Positions 1 through 3,577 of a DNA stretch of 6,010 bases are shown here, piece after piece. A model generated the notes under the pieces. The model did not search any database and was not told where the DNA came from. It worked only from the letters and a program-made list of their open reading frames with translations. The position numbers were made by a program, and so were the translations under genes. The stretch covers positions 1 to 6,010 of the forward strand of contig JAEXEM010000233.1 in NCBI GenBank assembly GCA_023401045.1, read 5' to 3'. Numbering within the stretch: the stretch's first letter is position 1; each line of letters starts with the position of its first letter. This DNA comes from Actinomycetes bacterium (GTDB lineage Bacteria > Actinomycetota > Actinomycetes > Actinomycetales > Cellulomonadaceae).

Positions 1-369
1 GTCGTGCTCTCGCCGCTCGGCGCCGGTGCCGGCCCGGTGCTCGGCAGCCCGCGGCTCGCGCTCCTCGTCGTCGCGATCGCGCTGTGCTCGTCGGTCGTGC
101 CCTACGTGCTCGAGCAGGTCGTGCTGCGGCGGGTGAGCGCGGCGACGTTCTCCGTGCTGCTCGCGCTGCTGCCCGCCACCGCGGCGGTGGTCGGGGCGGT
201 CGCGCTGCGCCAGTGGCCGCACGGCCTCGAGGTCGTCGGGCTCGTCCTCGTGTCGGGGGCCATCGCGCTCACCGGCGGCGGGGCAGCCTCCGACACCGCG
301 GGGACGGACGCCGTGGACGCGGGTACGGCCGGTCCGGTGCCCCCGCCGGAGGGCGCGCCGACGCCCTGA
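1..369 (+). CDS. RhtA/EamA-type exporter, C-terminal part (5' end outside window)
   Basis: The frame is open from the first base and stops with TGA at 367-369, giving the last 122 residues of a membrane protein. Three hydrophobic helices are visible at about residues 18-37, 47-69 and 76-92, as in the second half of a ten-helix drug/metabolite transporter. A Val-Pro-Tyr-x-Leu-Glu segment (33-38), a Leu-Arg-Arg-x-Ser-Ala-Ala-Thr-Phe stretch (42-50) and a Leu-Leu-Pro-Ala-Thr-Ala-Ala-Val-Val-Gly helix (56-65) resemble the C-terminal EamA repeat of E. coli RhtA, the inner-membrane threonine/homoserine exporter. After the last helix comes an unconserved cytoplasmic tail of about 30 residues rich in Ala, Gly, Asp and Pro. 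Efflux of amino acids or similar small metabolites is the likely role, but the substrate cannot be read from this fragment. The true start lies to the left of the window. Confidence 0.85.
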   Translation, partial: VVLSPLGAGAGPVLGSPRLALLVVAIALCSSVVPYVLEQVVLRRVSAATFSVLLALLPATAAVVGAVALRQWPHGLEVVGLVLVSGAIALTGGGAASDTAGTDAVDAGTAGPVPPPEGAPTP

Positions 370-402
370 GCTGCGGCCCTCGGACGTGACCTGCCGGGTG
401 GT

Positions 403-421
403 GCGCCCGCCGGGGGTGCGC
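403..421. terminator. Possible weak hairpin between convergent genes
   Basis: The 54-bp gap between the convergent exporter and bpa genes holds an imperfect GC-rich inverted repeat. GCGC at 403-406 can pair with GCGC at 418-421, with CC/GG pairs further in and one bulged T. No T-tract follows on either strand, so at best this is a weak bidirectional terminator. In DNA this GC-rich such a hairpin could arise by chance. Confidence 0.22.
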
Positions 422-423
422 TG

Positions 424-1005
424 CTAGAGGTACTGACCTGTCGGCGGGCGGTCCTCCCCGGGCTGGTCACGGGCGACCGGGACGACGAAGGGCCCGCCCG
501 GGCCCATCGGGGCCGTGCCCGGCGGCAGCCCGCGGCGCATCTGCGTGAGCTGCGCCTGCGCGGCCATCTGCTGCGCGACGAGCGCCGTCTGGATGCCGTG
601 GAAGAGGCCTTCGAGCCACCCGACGAGCTGGGCCTGCGCGACGCGCAGCTCGGCGTCCGTCGGGGTCGCGTCCTCCGAGAGGGGCAGCGTGATGCGGTGC
701 AGCTCCTCGACGAGCTCGGGGGAGAGGCCGTCCTCCAGCTCGCGCAGCGAGCGCTCGTGCACCTCCGCCAGGTGGGTGCGGGCCGCCTCGTCGAGCGGCG
801 CCGAGCGCACCTCGTCGAGGAGCTGCTTGATCATCGTGCCGATCCGCATGACCTTCGCAGGCTGCTCGACGAGCCCTCCGAGGTCCTCCGTGCGGTCCTC
901 CGTCCCGCCCTGCTCGTGCTCGCCCTGCTCGTGCCCGCCCTGCACGACGACGCCGCGGCTCTCGTCGCCGGTCGCCGGGCCCGTCGTCCGGTCGTCCTCG
1001 CTCAT
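424..1005 (-). CDS. bpa: Bacterial proteasome activator Bpa (PafE)
   Basis: This 193-residue protein belongs to the Bpa/PafE family (M. tuberculosis Rv3780, 178 aa by recall). Members form a dodecameric ring that caps the 20S proteasome and opens its gate without ATP or Pup, feeding in unfolded proteins. The conserved helical core starts near residue 44 with a Leu-Val-Glu-Gln-Pro-Ala-Lys-Val-Met-Arg-Ile-Gly-Thr-Met block (45-58). It continues through Arg-Glu-Leu-Glu-Asp-Gly-Leu (88-94) and Ala-Gln-Leu-Val-Gly-Trp-Leu-Glu-Gly-Leu-Phe-His-Gly-Ile-Gln (125-139). The C-terminus is Gly-Gln-Tyr-Leu (190-193), the motif known to dock into 20S alpha-ring pockets and shared with the Mpa/ARC ATPase. 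A Gly/Pro-rich linker (about 159-189) precedes it. The first 43 residues are acidic, look disordered and carry a pentapeptide repeat. The ATG at 1003-1005 is preceded either by a distant GGGGA (1016-1020) or by a leaderless -10-like hexamer. The gene diverges from the isomerase and converges on the exporter, so it is probably monocistronic. Confidence 0.96.
   Translation of the reverse strand: MSEDDRTTGPATGDESRGVVVQGGHEQGEHEQGGTEDRTEDLGGLVEQPAKVMRIGTMIKQLLDEVRSAPLDEAARTHLAEVHERSLRELEDGLSPELVEELHRITLPLSEDATPTDAELRVAQAQLVGWLEGLFHGIQTALVAQQMAAQAQLTQMRRGLPPGTAPMGPGGPFVVPVARDQPGEDRPPTGQYL
909..943. repeat. 15-bp tandem repeat inside bpa
   Basis: Two 15-bp units at 909-923 and 924-938 differ at one base, and a five-base partial third copy follows at 939-943. 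Read on the minus strand they encode consecutive Gly-Gly-His-Glu-Gln and Gly-Glu-His-Glu-Gln pentapeptides (residues 23-32 of Bpa), then Gly-Gly. The unit length is a multiple of three, so gain or loss of copies would keep the frame. The repeat lies in the unstructured acidic N-terminal extension, outside the conserved core. Confidence 0.85.
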
Positions 1006-1011
1006 CGAGCC

Positions 1012-1017
1012 ATCATC
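1012..1017 (-). promoter_or_regulatory. Possible -10 hexamer of bpa
   Basis: On the minus strand GATGAT (one mismatch to TATGAT) ends six bases before the bpa ATG, which would give a leaderless message. No matching -35 is evident. The overlapping GGGGA (1016-1020) could instead act as a weak Shine-Dalgarno about ten bases from the start, so the two readings compete. Confidence 0.35.
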
Positions 1018-1072
1018 CCCGAGGCGTCCGACCCCCGCAGCCGGTCGTGGGCGCCCCTCGGTGACCCGCCGC

Positions 1073-1084
1073 TACGCTCGGCGC
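1073..1084 (+). promoter_or_regulatory. Probable leaderless promoter (-10 TACGCT) of the isomerase gene
   Basis: TACGCT at 1073-1078 fits the actinobacterial -10 consensus TANNNT. The six bases CGGCGC separate it from the ATG at 1085, placing the expected transcription start on the A of the start codon. No Shine-Dalgarno sequence precedes the ATG, which agrees with a leaderless message. No good -35 hexamer is visible, which is common for such promoters. Confidence 0.6.
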
Positions 1085-2317
1085 ATGGCGTGGCTGAGCA
1101 CCCCGGCGCACCACCGCTGGCTCGAGGGCGAGAGCGACCGGCTGTGGGACTTCGGGCGTGCGTCGCGGCTGCCCGACGGCGGGTTCGCGCGTCTCGACGA
1201 CGCCGGACGTCCCACCGACGGGCCGCTCGAGCTGTGGATCACCTGCCGCATGACGCACGTCTACGCGCTCGCGCACCTCGCCGGCCGGCCCGGGTCCGCG
1301 CCGCTCGTCGACCACGGCCTCGCCGCCCTCACCGGTGCCTTCCACGACGACGAGCACGGCGGCTGGTTCGCCCAGGTCGCCCCGGACGGCACGCCGCTCG
1401 TCACCGCCAAAGAGGCGTACCCGCACGCGTTCGTCGTCCTCGCGGCGTCGAGCGCCGCCGCCGCCGGCCGGCCCGGTGCCCGCGAGCTGCTCGACGCCGC
1501 GCTCGCCGTCCAGGAGGAGCGGTTCTGGGACGACGACGCGGGCATGGTCGTCGAGGAGTGGGACCGGACGTTCACGCGCCTCGACCCGTACCGCGGCGTC
1601 AACGCGAACATGCACACCGTCGAGGCGTACCTCGCCGCCGCCGACGTCACCGGGGACCGGCGCTGGCTCGACCGCGCGGTGCGGGTCCTCACACGCGTCG
1701 TCCACGGCCTGGCCCGCGAGCACGGCTGGCGTCTCCCCGAGCACCTCGGCGCCTCCTGGGTGCCGGACCTCGGGTACAACGCCGGCGCCCCGGCGCACCC
1801 GTTCCGGCCGTACGGCGCGACCGTCGGCCACTGGTGCGAGTGGGCCCGCCTGGCGCTGCACGCCCGGGCGGCGCTGCAGGCGCGCGGGGACGACGCACCG
1901 GGTTGGCTGCTCGAGGACGCCGTCGCGCTCGTCGCCGCCGCGGTCCGTGACGGCTGGGCCGTCGACGGGGCGCCGGGCTTCGTCTACACGGTCGACCACG
2001 ACGGCCGGCCCGTCGTGCGCGAGCGGATGCACTGGGTCGTCGCCGAGGCGGTCCTCGCCGCGGCAGCGCTGCACCGCGCCACCGGCGAGGAGCGGTACGC
2101 GGCGCTGTACGAGCAGTGGTGGGACTACGTCGCCGAGCACGTCCTCGACCGCGAGCGCGGCTCGTGGTGGCACGAGCTCGGCCCGGACGGCCGGGTGTCG
2201 CGCACGGTGTGGGCGGGCAAGCCGGACGTCTACCACGCGGTGCAGGCCACGCTCCTGCCGAGGCTGCCGCTCGCACCCGCGCCGGCGGTCGCGCTCGCCG
2301 AGGGTCTCCTCGGCTGA
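1085..2317 (+). CDS. AGE-superfamily sugar isomerase (YihS-like; mannose or sulfoquinovose isomerase)
   Basis: This 410-residue protein matches the length and, by recall, nearly the whole sequence of YihS, a cytosolic (alpha/alpha)6-barrel aldose-ketose isomerase of the N-acylglucosamine 2-epimerase superfamily. YihS interconverts sulfoquinovose/sulfofructose and also mannose/fructose-type sugars. Shared blocks are Trp-Ile-Thr-x-Arg-Met (51-56), Leu-Val-Asp-His-Gly (74-78), Asn-Ala-Asn-Met-His-x-Val-Glu (173-180), Gly-His-Trp-x-Glu-Trp (248-253), Val-Tyr-Thr-Val-Asp (300-304), Val-Val-Arg-Glu-Arg (310-314) and Asp-x-Tyr-His (381-384). Arg55, His177, His249 and His384 align with the active-site Arg55, His176, His248 and His383 of YihS, so catalysis should be intact. 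At two positions where YihS has Gln (362 and 379) this protein has His363 and Pro380, which may mean mannose/lyxose rather than sulfosugar specificity. The ATG at 1085 is chosen because homology begins there (Met-x-Trp) and a -10 box sits six bases upstream. The frame is open further upstream, but that part lies over bpa. No sulfoglycolysis or sugar-uptake genes are adjacent. Confidence 0.9.
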   Translation: MAWLSTPAHHRWLEGESDRLWDFGRASRLPDGGFARLDDAGRPTDGPLELWITCRMTHVYALAHLAGRPGSAPLVDHGLAALTGAFHDDEHGGWFAQVAPDGTPLVTAKEAYPHAFVVLAASSAAAAGRPGARELLDAALAVQEERFWDDDAGMVVEEWDRTFTRLDPYRGVNANMHTVEAYLAAADVTGDRRWLDRAVRVLTRVVHGLAREHGWRLPEHLGASWVPDLGYNAGAPAHPFRPYGATVGHWCEWARLALHARAALQARGDDAPGWLLEDAVALVAAAVRDGWAVDGAPGFVYTVDHDGRPVVRERMHWVVAEAVLAAAALHRATGEERYAALYEQWWDYVAEHVLDRERGSWWHELGPDGRVSRTVWAGKPDVYHAVQATLLPRLPLAPAPAVALAEGLLG

Positions 2318-2338
2318 CGCCGTCGTCCGCGCACCCGG

Positions 2339-3334
2339 TCAGGGGAGCAGGAGGACCTTGCCGAAGACCTCGCCGGACTCCATGAGCCGGTGCGCGTCCG
2401 CGGCCCGCGCGAGCGGCAGCCGGGCGTGGACCACCGGGGCGACCCGGCCCGCGGCCACGAGCGGCCACACGTGCTCGCCGACCTCCGCCATGATCCGCTC
2501 CTTGTCGGCCGCAGGGCGGTCGCGCAGCGTCGTCGCGACGACCGAGCCCCGCCGGGACATGAGCGCCGGCAGGTCGAGCTCGCCACGGCGCCCCTGCTGC
2601 AGGCCGATGACGACGAGCCGCCCGCCCTCGGCGAGCAGCCGCACGTTCGTGCCGAGCGCACCGCCGCCGAGAACGTCGAGGACGACGTCGACACCACGGC
2701 CTCCCGTCGCGTCGAGCACGGCGGTCCGGACGTCCTCGGAGCGGTGGTCGACGACGACGTCGGCACCGAGCTCCCGCACCCGCGCGCAGCGCTCCGGCCC
2801 GCCCGCGGTCGCGACGACCCGGTGCCCGAGCGCGTGCGCGAGCCGGACCGCGAACGAGCCGACCCCGCCCGAGCCGCCGTGGACGAGCAGCGTCTCACCG
2901 GGGGCCAGGCGTGCGGCGCGCAGGTTCGACCACACGGTGGCGGCCGCCTCCGGGAGGGCAGCGGCGTCCACGGTCGCGACGCCCTCCGGGACCGGGAGGA
3001 CGAGCCCGGCCGGGGCGATCACCCGTTCGGCGTAACCGCCGCCGGCCAGCAGCGCGACGACCTCGTCACCCGGACGCGGCGCGCGGCGGCCCGGCGACGG
3101 GCCCGGGCCGTCGGGTCCCACGGCCACCACCGTGCCGGAGACCTCCAGACCGGGCCATGCAGGTGCACCCGGCGGAGGTGGGTACGCGCCCTGGCGTTGC
3201 AGCAGGTCAGCGCGGTTGACCCCGGCCGCGGCGACGTCGACGAGCACCTCGCCGGGGCCGGGCGCCGGGGCCGGCGCGTCCTCGACGCGCAGCACGTCGG
3301 GCGGTCCGGCGGTGGTGACGACGACGGCTCGCAC
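2339..3334 (-). CDS. Zinc-free NAD(P)H quinone oxidoreductase (PIG3/QOR type, MDR superfamily)
   Basis: With the GTG start at 3332-3334 this is 331 residues, close to the roughly 325 of PIG3-type quinone oxidoreductases. These cytosolic enzymes transfer hydride from NAD(P)H to quinones or other alpha,beta-unsaturated carbonyls. The N-terminal GroES-like domain holds the family signature Gly-Val-Asn-Arg-Ala-Asp-Leu-Leu-Gln-Arg-Gln-Gly-x-Tyr-Pro-Pro-Pro-Pro-Gly (38-56) and Pro-Gly-Leu-Glu-Val-Ser-Gly (61-67). The Gly-His-Glu of zinc alcohol dehydrogenases is replaced by Gly-Leu-Glu, and no cysteine cluster for structural zinc is seen. The Rossmann domain has His-Gly-Gly-Ser-Gly-Gly-Val-Gly (152-159) for the cofactor phosphates. 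The protein ends Gly-Lys-Val-Leu-Leu-Leu-Pro. A Pro/Arg-rich loop at about 74-88 is some six residues longer than usual. An in-frame ATG at 3368-3370 would add 12 residues, but homology begins at the GTG and a -10 box lies just upstream. The exact electron acceptor is unknown. Confidence 0.93.
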   Translation of the reverse strand: MRAVVVTTAGPPDVLRVEDAPAPAPGPGEVLVDVAAAGVNRADLLQRQGAYPPPPGAPAWPGLEVSGTVVAVGPDGPGPSPGRRAPRPGDEVVALLAGGGYAERVIAPAGLVLPVPEGVATVDAAALPEAAATVWSNLRAARLAPGETLLVHGGSGGVGSFAVRLAHALGHRVVATAGGPERCARVRELGADVVVDHRSEDVRTAVLDATGGRGVDVVLDVLGGGALGTNVRLLAEGGRLVVIGLQQGRRGELDLPALMSRRGSVVATTLRDRPAADKERIMAEVGEHVWPLVAAGRVAPVVHARLPLARAADAHRLMESGEVFGKVLLLP

Positions 3335-3347
3335 GGCGCACACGCTA
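3335..3347 (-). promoter_or_regulatory. Probable leaderless promoter (-10 TAGCGT) of the quinone oxidoreductase gene
   Basis: On the minus strand TAGCGT (3347 down to 3342) fits TANNNT. Seven bases (GTGCGCC) separate it from the GTG at 3334, putting the predicted transcription start at the start codon. There is no Shine-Dalgarno sequence in front of this GTG. This site also argues against the longer ATG start at 3370, which would lie upstream of the promoter's -10 box. Confidence 0.58.
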
Positions 3348-3413
3348 GGCGGTCGGGTGACGGCCGGCACGGGGACGCCCCGTGGGGCGGTGCCCGGATC
3401 AGGCGCTTTCGTC

Positions 3414-3496
3414 CCGTATCGGCAGGACGTGAAGCCGTGGCAAACTCTGGCGGCGGGCTAATGGTCCCGCGTCCAGGTACCGATACGGACAGGACG
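3414..3496 (+). repeat. Paired CCG-N3-CGG sites upstream of the kinase
   Basis: CCGTATCGG at 3414-3422 and CCGATACGG at 3480-3488 are exact reverse complements of each other. Each is also a quasi-palindrome around a central TAT/ATA. Both are followed by CAGGACG (3423-3429 and 3490-3496, the second with one extra A), so the pair also reads as a degenerate direct repeat with a 66-bp period. The layout suggests two binding sites for one dimeric regulator or two copies of a promoter element. Which of these holds is inference. Confidence 0.55.
3459..3486 (+). promoter_or_regulatory. Possible sigma-28/WhiG-type promoter facing the kinase
   Basis: TAAT at 3459-3462, a 16-base spacer and ACCGATAC at 3479-3486 resemble the FliA/WhiG consensus TAAA-N15-GCCGATAA: three of four matches in the -35 part, six of eight in the -10 part, and a spacer one base longer. 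The predicted start would leave a leader of roughly 85 bases before the kinase ATG, consistent with that gene having a Shine-Dalgarno sequence. The -10 part overlaps the second CCG-N3-CGG site. The match is only partial, so this is speculative. Confidence 0.25.
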
Positions 3497-3561
3497 ACAG
3501 TCACCGGGGTGGCTGGGCGCCTGACGCGGACGGGTACCCCGCATGCGTCCGACGTCGGGCG

Positions 3562-3572
3562 AAGGGAAAGGA
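3562..3572 (+). promoter_or_regulatory. Ribosome binding site of the sensor kinase
   Basis: The purine run AAGGGAAAGGA contains AAAGGA at 3567-3572, five bases before the ATG at 3578, and a second AAGGGA at 3562-3567. This is the only strong Shine-Dalgarno sequence I see before a start codon in the window. It fixes the kinase start and contrasts with the leaderless-looking starts of the other genes. Confidence 0.85.
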
Positions 3573-3577
3573 TCGAC

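Larger units (their letters stand above)
3335..3577. other. Divergent intergenic region between oxidoreductase and sensor kinase
   Basis: This 243-bp spacer is the longest non-coding stretch in the window and must hold control signals for both flanking genes. At its left edge is the leaderless oxidoreductase promoter, in the middle two related CCG-N3-CGG sites with an AT-richer patch (about 3441-3463), and at the right edge a strong Shine-Dalgarno sequence. I see no convincing small gene, attenuator or riboswitch fold in it. Confidence 0.7.

Noticed and set aside
515..1084. A 190-residue N-terminal extension of the isomerase
   Set aside because: The frame is open, but this stretch is Ser/Arg/Cys-rich, lies opposite bpa, and homology to YihS begins at Met 1085, directly behind a -10 box.
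1013..2236. A 407-codon minus-strand frame opposite the isomerase
   Set aside because: Its composition (Arg, Val, Glu, Gly runs) is that of an antisense shadow, and the plus-strand protein is well supported.
1335..3035. A 566-codon plus-strand frame spanning two genes
   Set aside because: It is out of frame with the isomerase and antisense to the oxidoreductase. It is rich in Ser, Arg, Thr and Pro and has no domain signal.
3335..3370. A 12-residue longer start (ATG 3370) for the oxidoreductase
   Set aside because: The extra residues do not match the family, and the -10 box at 3342-3347 lies inside this stretch, so the longer start would not be transcribed from it.
3438..3464. A sigma-70 promoter TGGCAA-N15-TAATGG before the kinase
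   Set aside because: The 15-base spacing is short, the -10 lacks the final T of TANNNT, and the -35 match is poor. It is kept only as an unproven alternative to the FliA-like element.
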